From contig JXTC01000415.1 in the NCBI GenBank assembly GCA_002914845.1, forward strand, positions 1-64,000: DNA of 64,000 nucleotides, read 5' to 3'. Both the position numbers and the translations under genes were made by a program. This document shows, piece after piece, positions 1 to 12,181 of the stretch (position 1 is the stretch's first letter; each line of letters starts with the position of its first letter). Origin of the DNA: Trema orientale. Taxonomy: Eukaryota > Streptophyta > Magnoliopsida > Rosales > Cannabaceae. The notes beneath the pieces were generated by a model, which was not told where the DNA came from, ran no database searches, and saw only the letters and a program-made list of their open reading frames with translations.

Positions 1-682
1 TATTTTGTAATATATGTATGTACTGATCCACGTTATGTTTGTAAATAATGCTATCCATCCATAGAGTTCTAAAGAAAACAAAAAGTTTAAATTAACCCGT
101 ATTTTTAGAAAAACGAATATAGGATTATTTTCTACATGTAATGGCTCTTCAGAAGAGAAGGTTAATAATTTCTACTAGTATTATGTGGATAAGTAGGGCG
201 TTACATGGTCTGTAACATAAGAGGTCTGTGGGACAAATTGGGTTAAGGCATCTTATTAAGTGGGTAAAACAAGTTAAAATCCAAGCAAAATAGGCACGAT
301 TAAACATAAAGATAGACATGCATGAGTATGCACGAGAATGACATGACTTGGAAATAAGCATGACAAATCACTAAGTAGCATGAGATGAAAATGAGTATAC
401 AAAAATAACATATATACATACATATATATATGCATATATCATAAAGGAGCACAATAAGGCACGGAAATAATCGAGTACGAGAAAAATATAAGAATAATAT
501 GGGCACGAGCACGATGTGATTGTTAACTGTGTCTGAGTCAATATAGCACATTTACTAGTCGCGTATGAGTTAGCACATCACACGACACAAATGGACCGCA
601 ACTAATGGTCCTTGGACAACACGACACTGCATAATTAACACCACTAGTGAAAGGAGCTTTTGTTATATCTTGTATTAATATA
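1..682. other. Intergenic AT-rich DNA, no gene seen
   Basis: No reading frame here resembles a known family; the open frames are short, low-complexity and mostly on the minus strand. A short alternating TA tract lies near 420-440. I see nothing else that can be named. Confidence 0.5.
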
Positions 683-1039
683 GGGATTTAATTACTTTTA
701 TACCTTGTATTTTGACACTTTATTCAAATTATACCTTGTATTTTAGTTATTATCAACATTAACCTTTAGATTTGAAATCTGTTACAAATTTATACCCTGA
801 CATCAAGTTAGAGCAGTTAATTTATCAAGATGTCGTTTAAAAAACTAAAAATACACTATAAAAACTTATCCGAGAATAAGTTTATTAAATCAACTTGGTA
901 AATTAATTGCTCTAAATTGGTGTCAATGTATAAATTTGTAGCATATTTTAAATTTAAGGGTCATTGTTGATAATAACCAAAATACAAGGTATAAATTAAA
1001 CAAAATTTCAAAATATAAGTTATAAAAGTGATACTTTCC
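683..1039. mobile_element. Fold-back MULE-like MITE, 357 bp
   Basis: The two halves are long inverted repeats of each other, about 150 bp each. The left arm has ACTTTTATACCTTGTATTTTG and the right arm carries the complement of almost the same text (ends GGGATTTAATTAC and, reverse-complemented, GGAAAGTATCAC). Flanking 9-mers attaatata (674-682) and attaggata (1040-1048) match at 7 of 9 positions, consistent with an aged 9-bp target duplication. Long inverted repeats with 9-bp duplications are typical of non-autonomous Mutator-like elements. It has no coding capacity. Confidence 0.65.
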
Positions 1040-1296
1040 ATTAGGATATATGGTCAATCACTCAACTTTAAATGATATGAGATAAGATATGGTTGAAAAC
1101 TATGCTACATCAATTGGTGCAAAACATGAGTGTCCTCGGCAATATTCTTTGTAATAATTGTCCTTACAGTGTTCTTCTTTCGTTACTCGTTTCAGCAAAA
1201 GTGCTTGTATGTATAATTGGGCTCCAAAGTTAGCATTTCGTTTAACCACCTTAATATCTCATAATGGGAATATCAAGATTTGCCAGCCACTCTGTT

Positions 1297-1715
1297 GGTT
1301 TTTTTTGGGGGGGAGGGGGGTGGAAATTAGATATTTTACGGTATTTCAGAAAAAAATTTTTGAAAAATACGGTAGTTTTGTATTTATTTCAAGGTACAGT
1401 ACGGTTTTTATTAGAAAAATACTATTTTTTAAAAAATATTTAGAAAAATACCATTTCTTAAAATAGTAACTAGTTTATGGTAACTAGTAACTAAAGGTAT
1501 TTATAACTGGTATATAAATGGTAACCAGTAACTAATTTTCATAAATTGGTAATTAGTAACTATTTTAAAAATAGTATTTTTTTAAATATTTTTTAAAAAG
1601 TGATATTTTCCTAATAAAAACCGTACAAAAATTGGAAAAAAAGCCTGACTTCCGTATTTTTGTAATTTTTTTCGGTTTTTTAGATTTAAGTGTAAGAAAC
1701 CCTTTTTTTTAAAGT
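1297..1715. mobile_element. Fold-back element, about 420 bp
   Basis: It is an imperfect palindrome centred near 1510. The left arm around 1398-1470 (ACGGTTTTTATTAGAAAAAT and onward) pairs with the right arm around 1551-1627. The central part has several copies of TAGTAACTA/TGGTAACCAGT-like words. The outer boundaries are approximate and I found no convincing target duplication. Part of the arm carries the TTTAGAAAAATACCA motif seen again near 22800 and 56800. Confidence 0.5.
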
Positions 1716-1884
1716 TATACTTTCTTCTTAGATGAGCACATATAGACTCCAAAGAATCTAAGGGCTATCATGTATGTTGTACCCCTTCACTACTATTCTT
1801 ATCATATCTCTTTCTCTTAACTTATACAATGAGTATGGTATATCCAAGATTCTTTTATTTGAGCATTAAGAATATTAAATTTCT

Positions 1885-2167
1885 TTGGGGCTTATAGAAA
1901 TATGGTCAAATTTTAGACCCAATTTCAGTAAATGTCCCTTTATCAAATGTTATAGCAAAATGTCCAGTATATATGCTTATATACCAAGTGTAAAAATTTA
2001 TATACAAAGTATAAAAAATTATATACCTAATACATTTCAGTACAGTAACTAAAATTGGTAGATATGTGTATCTGCCAAGTATAAAAATATATATACCTGG
2101 ACATTTAGCTATAAAATTTTAAAAGTGGACATCTACTTAATCAAATTTAAAATTTTGGTCATTCACC
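1885..2167. mobile_element. Fold-back MULE-like MITE, 283 bp
   Basis: The left arm (GGTCAAATTTTAGACC, then AGCAAAATGTCCAGTATATA) and the right arm are inverted copies over roughly 100 bp. The exact 9-mer taaatttct flanks both sides (1876-1884 and 2168-2176), which supports a genuine insertion with a 9-bp duplication, although the two TIR ends are offset by about 2 nt. It is non-coding. Confidence 0.6.
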
Positions 2168-2379
2168 TAAATTTCTCAATTTTCTTAAGCCATAAATCAG
2201 GCAGATTCCTTAGCAAAAATCAAGTGTTTAATTCTCTGTCGGCTTACCATCCACAGGTTTTGTTGATTTTTGGACCCTTTGTCTAATGGGCCTTGATAGT
2301 GGTGCTTGGCTCAATCCTAATAGACTTGAGACATTTTGAAGATTATGTAAAAAGGGAATTACTTAGGGAAATTCGCGAG

Positions 2380-2960
2380 AGTAGCCTTTTTTTTTTTTTT
2401 TTTTGGCACTTGACTCTTTTAATCTCTTTTTTCAAAATGACTTTATAGTACAAAATAATGACTTTTTTACTTTCTTTTAGAAAGAGAAAAAATAGTCATT
2501 CTGAAACTACCTTTTTGTCTTGTTCCTAGTAATCAAAATTTTGTGACTGGTCACAGTTTGTTTTACATCGTTATGAACATTGTGAGTTTTCGAAAACATA
2601 GACAGTGTCATAATTTTATGACTGATAGTCACAATTTGTTTTACATCGTGATTAGAAGTACTTAGAATTTGTGTAACCAAATATCATAATAATTATGACA
2701 ACTTTCAGAGTATGTTTTAAATTGTTATATTACCTATAATTTTGTGACCGAGAGTCACATTTTGTTTTACATCATTACGAATAGTTGATAAAGTTTATAT
2801 TTAAGTGTAACTAAGAGTCATACATTTGTGACAAACAGCAACAAAGGATAGTTGAAGGTTATTCATAAAATGAGTATTTTTAACTTTTTGTTAAGTGGAG
2901 AGGACTAGAAAAGTCATTATGGAAAAAACTAAAAAAATCGAGTTACCGGGAAAGAAAAAA
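2380..2960. repeat. Diverged internal repeats, probable non-autonomous transposon
   Basis: A unit of the form TTTGTGAC-(N)-GTCACA-TTTGTTTTACATC occurs near 2536, 2610 and 2735, with a weaker fourth copy near 2800; each unit contains a small palindrome (GTGAC/GTCAC). The flanks share an inverted T-rich word containing AATGACTTT (near 2437, and as complement near 2912). No coding sequence and no clear target duplication were found. Confidence 0.4.
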
Positions 2961-4085
2961 AAGAACTACTTCCATCAATTTCAATTTCCCTACGTGAAAT
3001 TCTAGATGGAATCTCTCTCTTTCTCTCTTCTTTAATATTCTCTATGGTGAGGTCCTCGAGCTGTGGAAATTGTGTGTGTTTTTTGAGTATCACTATAAAA
3101 CATCTACGCAGACCGGGAGTGATGAAGAACGTGCATGACTTGATATATAAGTGATGTCAAAATGAAGCAAAATGAATTTTACGCATGACTTGCATGGCAT
3201 TTAATGTAATATAATTGATACTGTACATACCTCTGCCTTTTGATCTGCAATTGTTACAGTCTGCAACAAATTAAACATGTAGGATTGAAGTTTGCATATG
3301 TTAAGTCATCGAGTGAAAAAAAAAAACAGGCAACATACCATAATCTCTACTTGGCTAAATGGCCTAAAACACGTTCCAGAATTTCCGATTTTTCCTTAAT
3401 CTTTAGTCATCATTACCAGGCATCAAAGGGAAGGTTCATGGTTCAGTACACATGTCTACTAATCTTCAATTTACTGAACACATCCCAAAGGCTACCTAAC
3501 ATTTCTTATTTCGGTGCAACAATCACAGGCCATTAATAGTATATTAAGAGAACACGCAAACTTTGAATTTCAAGCACATATATTACAACTATAAACTAAG
3601 AAACAGTTTCTTTTATTCCCTCAGTTTCCTCAGTGATCAAACAGAATCAAGGATTATTCGAAACCAGCAAAACCAAAGTCCCAAATATTATTGTATAAAA
3701 AACTACATGAGCTTGGTATATAAATGTAGTAACGTAACTCACCACAATCCACCTCAAATAGTCAAATACATGGATTATATATGAATCATAACATTGCAAA
3801 ACCAGGGGATGCCACAAAAAAAACCAAATTAGACCGAAACCTCAAGTGAAATCTCTTTTAATCACTCTGCTTAACTGATAGGATTTTCCAAATAGTTTTA
3901 AAAAGTCAAAAAGGGTCCGAATATTAAACTCTGTTTTTGGCACTCCAAGATAAAAAGAGTTCCAAATTTCGATTTTACCTTGTAGATAAGAATAGGAGCT
4001 AAAAGGGGGAAATGGTTTTCGAAATCCCTAAAAGGAATTAGTACTCGTCATCTCTTGCTTCTAAATGCCGAAAACCAGTGATGCT
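2961..4085. other. Upstream intergenic DNA of the kinase gene
   Basis: No supportable gene was found. Short open frames here (for example 3240-3536 and 3563-3784) have no recognisable domain and unremarkable composition. The 3' half probably contains the distal promoter of the kinase gene. Confidence 0.4.
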
Positions 4086-4091
4086 CACGTG
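4086..4091. promoter_or_regulatory. G-box CACGTG upstream of the kinase gene
   Basis: A perfect palindromic CACGTG in the context CTCACGTGACAG lies about 460 bp upstream of the kinase ATG. G-boxes bind bHLH and bZIP factors. A single hexamer can occur by chance, so its function is inferred. Confidence 0.35.
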
Positions 4092-4230
4092 ACAGCAGCA
4101 GGATAAAATGAGACCCAAAAAAATGGAGAACTAAGACTCAGCAATGGTGTCATTACAAGTTAGGTGATGAAAAACTGCACATACTACAAGCAATATCAAC
4201 CGTCTGATCAATCAAAATGAACGGCAGAAA

Positions 4231-4246
4231 ATATAAACATATATAG
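4231..4246 (+). promoter_or_regulatory. Possible TATA box of the kinase gene
   Basis: The text atataaacatatatagg lies about 310 bp upstream of the ATG. It would imply a 5' UTR of some 280 nt. AT-rich surroundings make this weak evidence. Confidence 0.25.
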
Positions 4247-4533
4247 GTCAAGTAATACTATATAGACATGACGATAAAGACAAAATCACGGATTGAAGAT
4301 AATATATCAAAAGTAGAATAAGACTTGAAACAGAAAAATACCCAAAAATAGTTGAGTAGTTAGAGAGAGCAGGTGAAGAAACCCAATCAGTGGAACCAGT
4401 AGCCATGGCTGTTTCTACAAGTGGAGCAGTTGAAGAAGAAGAAGAAACAAACAAACGATCTGATCAGCTTTTACATAAGAAATCAAGCTTCACTCCTCCT
4501 CCTCCTCCTCATCCATCTCAAAACCCCCAAACC

Positions 4534-4542
4534 AAACCCTAA
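4534..4542 (+). promoter_or_regulatory. Telo-box AAACCCTAA in the kinase 5' UTR
   Basis: An exact AAACCCTAA lies 8 nt upstream of the chosen ATG. Telo-boxes are common in promoters and 5' regions of actively transcribed plant genes. The same 9-mer occurs in the 5' region of the U-box gene at 58168. Confidence 0.4.
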
Positions 4543-4549
4543 ATCCGCC

Positions 4550-7510
4550 ATGAATTCTCCGAATTCGACCATGAATTCCTCCTCCTCCGCCTCAACCACC
4601 CCGCGCGGCGCCAAGCAGCCATGGCGGCCATTCACGGCGAATTGCTGCTCCGTCGAGGACCAGAGTGTCCTCGGCAAGCTCCGCCTGTGCCGGACGGCCA
4701 AGTCGACGGAGCTCTCGTCGAAGGATATCGGGCCGATGCCGTCTTTCCGGCGGCTGTCGTTCTCCGATCTGAGCCGGTCGTCCTCGGCGCGGATCAACGA
4801 GGACCTGGCGCAGAACTTTGGGGCCGAGTTGTACGATTTTCAACTCAGTGAGTTGCGCGCCATAACTCAGAACTTCTCGAGCAATTACTTGTTGGGAGAA
4901 GGAGGGTTTGGGACTGTGCATAAGGGGTATGTGGATGAGAATCTGAGACATGGCTTGAAGCCTCAGGCCGTGGCGGTTAAGCTTCTTGACATTGAAGGCC
5001 TTCAAGGACACCGGGAATGGCTTGTAAGATTTTCTGTTTTCAGTTCCTACTTCCTAGCCAGCTTATTAACTAATTTAACTGAATTTGTTTTTCGAAAAAA
5101 AACAAAAAAACAATAATTTAACTGAATTTGAAAAATAAATATCCTATCAGAAACAATGTAATTTTTTTTTTTCCTTTTTCTAATTTTTGGCTGTAGTAGC
5201 AAATAAGTTATGATTTATTTTATGCCGAGTATACTTACTTTCTTCCACAAATTAAAAAGAGAGTAATTATATTCAAGTGGAAGAAAGTAATTATATTCAA
5301 GCAAATAAGTTATGATTTATTTTATGCCGAGTATAATTACTTTCTTCCACTCTCTTTTTACTTTAAGTGGAAGAAAGTAATTATATTCAAGCCAAAAAAA
5401 AAAAAAATCATTAGTTTTAAGTTTTGTTTTTTGTTTTATAAAAAAATAGAAAAAACTTAGTACTTTTAAAAGCATGGTCCTGTATCAAGATTTGTTTTTG
5501 TTGTTTTCTTTTTTAATTTGTTAACGTAACTAAATATGTAGACTTTAATATTTTTGTTTTTAAAATAAAAATAAAATGATCCACTGTTAGGCGTTAGCCA
5601 ATGTTATAATTACCCTTTTTTGTGAAAAAAATAAATAAAAAATCGTACATGGTTTGAACATTGAAGGAAAACAATTGTTTTTATTATTGAAACTGGATAC
5701 TCAACTGTTCTTTGAATCTTTCCAATACTCGTAAATTACAAAGCTCATTAAAAAAAAAAAAAAAAAGATTGCAATAACTCTCTCCAATTCAAATGTAATA
5801 CAGATGCCCCAAAAGTTTGTCTTCTAGATCATTACAGTTATGTTAGTTAAGGTTGTAAAAATGAATAGTTCCTAATCCACCGCCTGTGGAAAGCTGAATT
5901 GTGCTTTAACTCATGTAAAACATAATATAATTTAATTTGAAATTAGAGTCAGAAAACAGAGGATTTCTTTTTTTCCCCCTAAAGTTGGGTTTTGGCTATG
6001 CCAGATTCATAAGTTGTTTAATATAATGTCTTATGTGGTGCAGGCTGAAGTGATATTTCTGGGGCAACTGAGGCACCCAAATTTGGTCAAGTTAATTGGA
6101 TACTGTTGTGAGGAAGAAGAAAGACTACTCGTGTATGAATTCATGCCTCGAGGAAGCTTAGAGAATCACTTGTTTAAAAGTCAGTACTATACTATCCTAC
6201 ACTATAACATACGAGCATAATGCTCTTGCTCTAAGGCTTGGTAAAAACATACGGTTACAAAGTTTAACTTTGATTGGCAATAACATCAACCTTTAACATT
6301 GAAGACGGAGTTTAAATCCCCCATGTCCTTAGCTTCATTTTTTTCTTGTCTTTTTAGAATTGTCTAGATTTTAAAATTCAACTATACAACATGGAGAATA
6401 AACTGATGAATAAAGCAGCTTCCCTTTGTTTTTGTTTTAGTCTTATGATTTTAATATTATGATTGCAGGGTTGTCAGTGTCATTGCCATGGGGAACAAGA
6501 TTGAGAATTGCAATTGGAGCAGCCAAAGGTCTTGCTTTCTTGCATGGAGCTGAGAATCCTGTCATATACCGGGACTTCAAAACTTCAAATGTCTTACTAG
6601 ACTCTGTAATATATCCCAAGCTATAGCCCTCCTTTTTTCTTTTTTTCCTTATTTTGGTCATAGATATAATGTTAATTTAGTGAAAAAAATAAAACAAAAA
6701 TGTTCCAGAACTTGGAAGTTATTGTTACAGGTAACTCTTGTCAGATTGTCACGTTGTTGTTAACTCTTGTCAATAGGATTTTACAGCGAAGTTGTCAGAT
6801 TTCGGACTTGCGAAGATGGGACCCGAAGGATCAGAAACACATGTCACTACAAGAGTCATGGGCACCTATGGATACGCTGCACCCGAATACGTCTCAACAG
6901 GTAACATTAATACAGACTTTTTATGCGCTTAAGCAAAGTAGAAGTGAGATGAAGGTTTGAAAATCTCCTCATTCATTTCACTAGAAGAAAAATATGATGT
7001 TAAATTTAATAAATCCTCAACGGAACAGTACTAATTTTATTGTTGGGATGAATTACAGGACATTTGACGACAAAGAGTGACATCTACAGCTTTGGAGTGG
7101 TGCTGCTAGAGCTATTAACGGGAAGAAGAGCAATGGATAAATCAAGACCAAAAAGTGAGCAAAACCTTGTTGACTGGGCAAAGCCATACTTGACTAGTAC
7201 CCGAAGGTTGCGCTACATTATAGACCCAAGACTTCAAGGCCAATATTCTGTGAAGGGAGCAAAGGAAATGGCATTATTGGCGTTGCAGTGCATAAGTTTG
7301 AATCCCAAAGACAGACCTAAGATGCCAACTATTATTGAAACTCTTGAAAGCCTTCAACATTTTAAGGACATGGCTGTCACTTGTGGCCAATGGCCGGGGT
7401 CATCGACGAAGTCCGTTAGAAATGGAGTCTCTACGAAAGTTAAGATGGAGTTTAGAGGTGGGAATTTCAGGAAATCTTCTCCAATATTTACCCCAAGCAA
7501 GAAAACATGA
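4550..7510 (+). CDS. Receptor-like cytoplasmic kinase, RLCK-VII/PBL family (PBL15/PBL13-like)
   Basis: Exons are 4550-5023, 6044-6179, 6469-6605, 6777-6900 and 7059-7510 (1323 nt, 440 aa); all junctions are GT-AG and keep frame. It is a Ser/Thr protein kinase of the cytoplasmic class that relays signals from plasma-membrane receptor kinases. Visible kinase motifs are the glycine loop GEGGFG (116-121), VAVK lysine 144, C-helix Glu160, catalytic loop YRDFKTSN (237-244, Asp239), DFG (257-259) and APE (284-286). The [23 protein letters not shown] and [16 protein letters not shown] segments are RLCK-VII signatures. The N-terminus is Ser-rich with Cys32-Cys33 as a possible palmitoylation site; it lacks Met-Gly, so N-myristoylation is unlikely. 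The open frame extends upstream to 4421, but Met4550 begins the plausible protein; Met4571 is an alternative. Closeness to Arabidopsis PBL15 versus PBL13, PBL8 or RIPK is judged from memory only. Confidence 0.92.
5199..5394. repeat. About 102-bp tandem duplication in kinase intron 1
   Basis: The block gcaaataagttatgattt-tatgccgagtata followed by ttactttcttccac occurs at about 5199 and again at 5301. The complement of the last word, gtggaagaaagtaa, followed by ttatattcaagc, occurs at 5277 and near 5368. The result is a two-copy direct repeat with internal hairpin potential. Confidence 0.7.
6230..6360 (+). repeat. Possible decayed tRNA-derived SINE in kinase intron 2
   Basis: A tRNA-like pair of boxes can be read: an A-box-like TTTGATTGGCAATAAC, then about 30 nt later a B-box-like GAGTTTAAATCCCC, in which the canonical C of GTTC has become T, followed by a T-rich tail. 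The boxes are degenerate, so this is a weak call. Confidence 0.3.
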
Positions 7511-9818
7511 GCAGAACACTCTCTCTTCAATCTTTAACAAGTCAAAACTATTTCAATTGTAAAATAGTAATGATGTACTTGGAAGTGGCAAGTTTGAAGG
7601 GTAAAGTAATTTAAAATATCTTAAATTTGCCATGTATATAAATATATATGCGTACATACATGAAACCTCTTTTTGTACAAAATAAGATGTTAATATAACA
7701 ACGGAAGTTTGAAGTGGCCTGGTCTAGAATATTGCACAATTGTGTGCCGTCGTTTGCTTCTAGACCATATTGTGTTCACACAATTTACTCCTTAGCTTTT
7801 TGTTTGTCAAATAAGACGAAGCATCACTATGTGATACGAGGAACGATTAGGGATGTAAGCCATGGACTGGACTGAATTTAAGGCCTCAATTTTGTGGACA
7901 AAAATCCAACAATTAAAAGAAGACGAGAAAAAATAGTCCCACATGTTAAAACTGGTCCTTTTACCAGCCCCACACATCGTGGGAATACAAGGAGACATAG
8001 AGTTTTTTTTTTTTTTTTTTTTTTTGAATGAAGGAGACAGAGTTAATTACATATAAAATAATAGATGAACTCTCCAAGTTCAATGGATGTATACAAAATT
8101 GTATAATGATCTTTAAAATTATTAAAACTTATGCAATTATTATAACAATAACTATTTTTTCGGTTTGCTAATTATGACTTATGGCTTTTTAACCTAATTT
8201 AGGAATTAGGAGTAATAAAATGAAAAGTTGCCAATTTAACCATAACTAATCAATCTTAATTTCCCTACTCTTATGATTTTGGTTTTTTTCCAAGTTGATG
8301 ATCAGGAATCTCTAATCTATTTATAATCCTTTCTCAAGCTCAAGTAAAAGTATACTAATAATCTAACTCATTGTATCTCTTTGTGAATTACAACCTATTA
8401 AGATTCATTAAATTCCACGGTTTCTTTCTAACCATACGAGCCAGATTGATATATCTCTATCCTTCATGAAATCTATAACATTTATCATAAAGAACTAGAA
8501 ACATAAATCTCATATAGGTCTCCTTATGATTCTCAAATCAATTAAATAGTGGTCAATTATTTAATAGTATTAAGAATAGTAAATAAAACTTAATCATAGA
8601 AAAATAAATTACAAATAATTTATATAAAAGAAATTAGTTTATGTTTATTATCATATGTTGAGTGTTCATTACTATGATTAATGCTTTTAATTACTTGATC
8701 ACTAATTGAATAATTTGAAAATACATATTGAGCTCGAGACGCGATATATGTGTTTATGCTCTTGTAATGAATACTATGAATTGTGTGCAAGATAGGACAC
8801 ACTTGTCATGATTTTTGAAGTCTTGTTTGAAAACTATATATCTTAGTGTTTACATGTATTGAAGTCAACGTAAAGACTTAGTGTATTTATATGTATGAAT
8901 ATGCTTTGATATGAGAAAGGATAACATTAACACGAGATGAAGGAAAAAATACCACCTTGATATGCGTGCAAAAGCGTCTATGGTAGTGGTTGGTTAGATC
9001 TCTAAATGGGCACTGGTCCAAGATTCGTCGTAGTGTCTCACATACTCCAGATTGAATATCTCCTTCTATACTCGCAGTTGTTTCCTTCTATACTCAAGGT
9101 GGTATAGTGTAGTTATTACAAAGTATTAGTCGGATTAACCACGAAGAATCTACAACTCAAAAACCTCACTATGGTAGACCAAAGAGAGAGAAAAGAGTAG
9201 AGAAAGATGTTTACCTTTTTGTAGATTAGTTTTTCACATGTTATTTTTCTATCACTTATGTAAGGGGCAAATTTTATCTTAACAAAGGCATAAGAGAAAA
9301 ATCACTTGACACATTTTTTCGCCTCAACCTAATAAAGAGAGTTAATATCTTTTGACAAATATTAATGTTGCAATATTCTAATAATAATGTAAATATTTTC
9401 GTTGAATACATATATTTTTCTTTTTATGTTTATTCTAAACAAATTTATTACAGAAATATTCCCACTTCCCACTATGAGCAACCTAATTTGAAAATTCTAA
9501 CATGAGAGTTGTTAGCTATCAACATGGATAATTATTATTAAATAACTTGATAAAAAGATTAAAACCATAATAGGTAGGTGAATTCGTATGCCTTTGTGCT
9601 CTTATCCATTGGAATTTCCTATATTTGATTTCTTGATTTCTTTTTACTTACTTTTCTTTTTTGGTGATTAGTAAAATCAGCAATCTATATAGGAATGATC
9701 CTTTTCTTATCAATCTATTACTTAAATCGAATTTGCGCACTTGCAAAATTATACAACATTAAATATCAATATCCACCATTTCATTTTAAAAAAGAAACAA
9801 GAAGTTTGTAAATAGATA
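7511..9818. other. Intergenic DNA downstream of the kinase gene
   Basis: This holds the kinase 3' UTR (AATAAGATG-like sites near 7680) and then AT-rich DNA with a poly(T) run at about 8001-8025. No reading frame of any recognisable family is seen on either strand. Confidence 0.45.
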
Positions 9819-9882
9819 TATAATTAGATTTAGTCTTGTATTTGATCAAAAGAATCAAATACATAACTAAATCTAATTATAT
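9819..9882. repeat. Hairpin, about 26-bp arms
   Basis: ATAATTAGATTTAG-CTTGTATTTGAT is followed after a short loop by its near-perfect complement ATCAAATACATAACTAAATC-TAATTAT. The arms differ at only one or two positions. It immediately precedes the 9894 element. Confidence 0.6.
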
Positions 9883-9893
9883 TATTATATTAA

Positions 9894-10298
9894 GGGTTTG
9901 TGACACTAAAGGTCACTGAATTCTTCAGTTAATGACTGTTTAGTCCTTCAACTAAATAAATGTCCAAAAAAAATCCATGAATTAACCATAAAGTAACAAT
10001 AACGTCATTTTTTTTAATCAAAAGTTGTCAACATTATTAAAAATTGGATAGAAGAAAATGTGTGTAATGTGTGTAATGTGTAGTTAAAAAAAAAAAAATT
10101 CTTTCTTTCAAATGTACAAGAAAGTTTCTAAGATTTGAGAATACCTCTTATTTCTTTTTGAAAATCTTCAATTTTAATAAAAAATGGACTTTATTGTTAC
10201 TAATTGGTTAATTCAATAACTTTTATGGATATTTATTTAGTTTAGAGACCAAATGGTCATTATATAAGGAATCCATGAATCTTTAATACCACAGACCC
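9894..10298. mobile_element. Fold-back MULE-like MITE, 405 bp
   Basis: Terminal inverted repeats of about 115 bp begin GGGTTTGTGACACTAAAGG on the left and, reverse-complemented, GGGTCTGTGGTATTAAAG on the right. Both arms contain ACTAAATAAAT and AGTAACAATAA-type words. The flanking 9-mers ttatattaa (9885-9893) and ttatattag (10299-10307) match at 8 of 9 positions, giving a good target duplication. It is non-coding. Confidence 0.75.
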
Positions 10299-12181
10299 TT
10301 ATATTAGAATTAAACTTGATATGGATGCATATGAACTTATTAAATTCAAGTTTAAAGATAAACAATCAAGACAAAAGACTATACCCAGATAGGTACACAA
10401 TCAGACTTGATCTTGTATTTAATTTATTGCATTCCTCTTAGATTCTCTTTGCACTAACTCAAGTTTTCTCATATAAGTTTTCAAATTATCTTATGCCTAA
10501 AACAATTATTCTATTTTAGAAGTTTGAAAATTGATATCATACTTTTTAGATGGCTAAAATATTCTTTGTACATGATTTCTCAAATTAAAAAAAGTTACAA
10601 ATTTATTTGAAATCTACATTATTCAATATAGGCTAAAAAGAGAATTGTCATTTTTGAACTAAACTATGCTTTTGGTTTAGTACTTTCTAAAATCTTGTTA
10701 ATACTTTTTAGAAACCAAAACAAGTTTACATACCAAAATATTCTTAATTTCCCATGTTTTAAATTGTTTAAAATAAATTTAAAAGTCAGAATTTGAAAAA
10801 TACCAAAACTTATCAGAAATTAGAAAAACTACTTTTGATCATGTTTTGGTCCACAAGATTGATAGTCCATATACAAATGACCATCGGAACTCCTAACAAA
10901 TTGTACAACTCCAACGACAATATTTCTGGTCAACAAAAAATAAATTTGGTTGACAAAACTTCGGGCATAATGCCTAGAAACACTAGTTCGATATTGGATA
11001 CCTATAAATAGAATCTTATTCAGTGACATTTAACACTTGGAAATAAACTTACATTGATATCCAAGTGCTCTAAAAAATATCTTAACCTATTTTTATATTA
11101 ATTATACTTTTAAATCATGTTGAGCCAATCTTGAATTATCTTTTATATATTGTTCTCAAACTTCCTAAGTCAAACTTGTATAAATATTTTTTTTTTGAGG
11201 AGAGTTTGGGAGTGAGAGACTACTTTTTGATTGAAAAAAACTAATGAGTTGAGATAAGTTGGCACCATAGTCTATACTACCAGGTTTAGGCGAGGTTGAT
11301 ACTAGAATATAAGTAACCTGAGTTTAGATAAGATTGACACTAAAATCAAAATAATATGAAATTAGGAGATAAAGCCAAAGTCATTTCTATTATAAAAATT
11401 TGGTGAGTCCTAAGAATAATTCACTCCATTGTAAAATGATCAGTCAAGCCCAAAATATTAATTCATATAGTAAATGCTTGAAGCAAAATTCTAAGAGCTG
11501 GTGATGTAGGAATTTAGTCGAATCTCGTAAAACTTGAATTTGTATTTTTTTCTATATCTACACAAACTATTTAATTGAGTATTTGATGCATTACTTGTTT
11601 AATATTGTTGTTATTATTGCCTTAACAATTTCAATTGTGGTTTATAGTTTTATTTATTTTAAAAGCTTTAAAAAAGTTTTGAAACCTAATTCATCTATTT
11701 CTTCGGTATCAATTTTCGACTAACAAACTTTAAGAAATTTTGAAGTCCTTTTTATTTTTTCTTTCTTGAATCAGTTTTGTAATCCTTATTCTATTAGGAA
11801 GGAATTGCTGACATCTTTTGAAAATAGTACAATCGTGTCCTATTTTGGATCATTATATTATTAAAATCAGATTATTGCTTATGTGGGAAGCTCCAGCTTG
11901 ATTATGACTTGAGTTTGTAGTCATATTATTATCAAATTTATGACTTGAGTTTGTAATCAAATCTATTTACATGATTATTTACAAACTATAACCTTATAAG
12001 TCACTAATTTATAAATTCTGCTTTTTTTTTTAAAAAAAATTTAAAATCATAATTATTTTAGAACTAACAAATTTTAAATTTCTATGAGATAAAAACATTA
12101 TGTAATTTTTATTGTAAAATAATTCGAATGAGATTTTATTGCATAAAATTAGAACACAAAATGTAATTGTGAGAGTATTAT
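10299..12181. other. Intergenic AT-rich DNA
   Basis: No recognisable gene was found. The open frames near 10793-11029 on both strands overlap each other, have no domain and look like chance frames. Confidence 0.4.

Noticed and set aside
4483..5011. Two overlapping minus-strand open frames opposite kinase exon 1
   Set aside because: They arise from the GC-rich codon usage of exon 1 on the other strand. The plus strand shows unmistakable kinase motifs.
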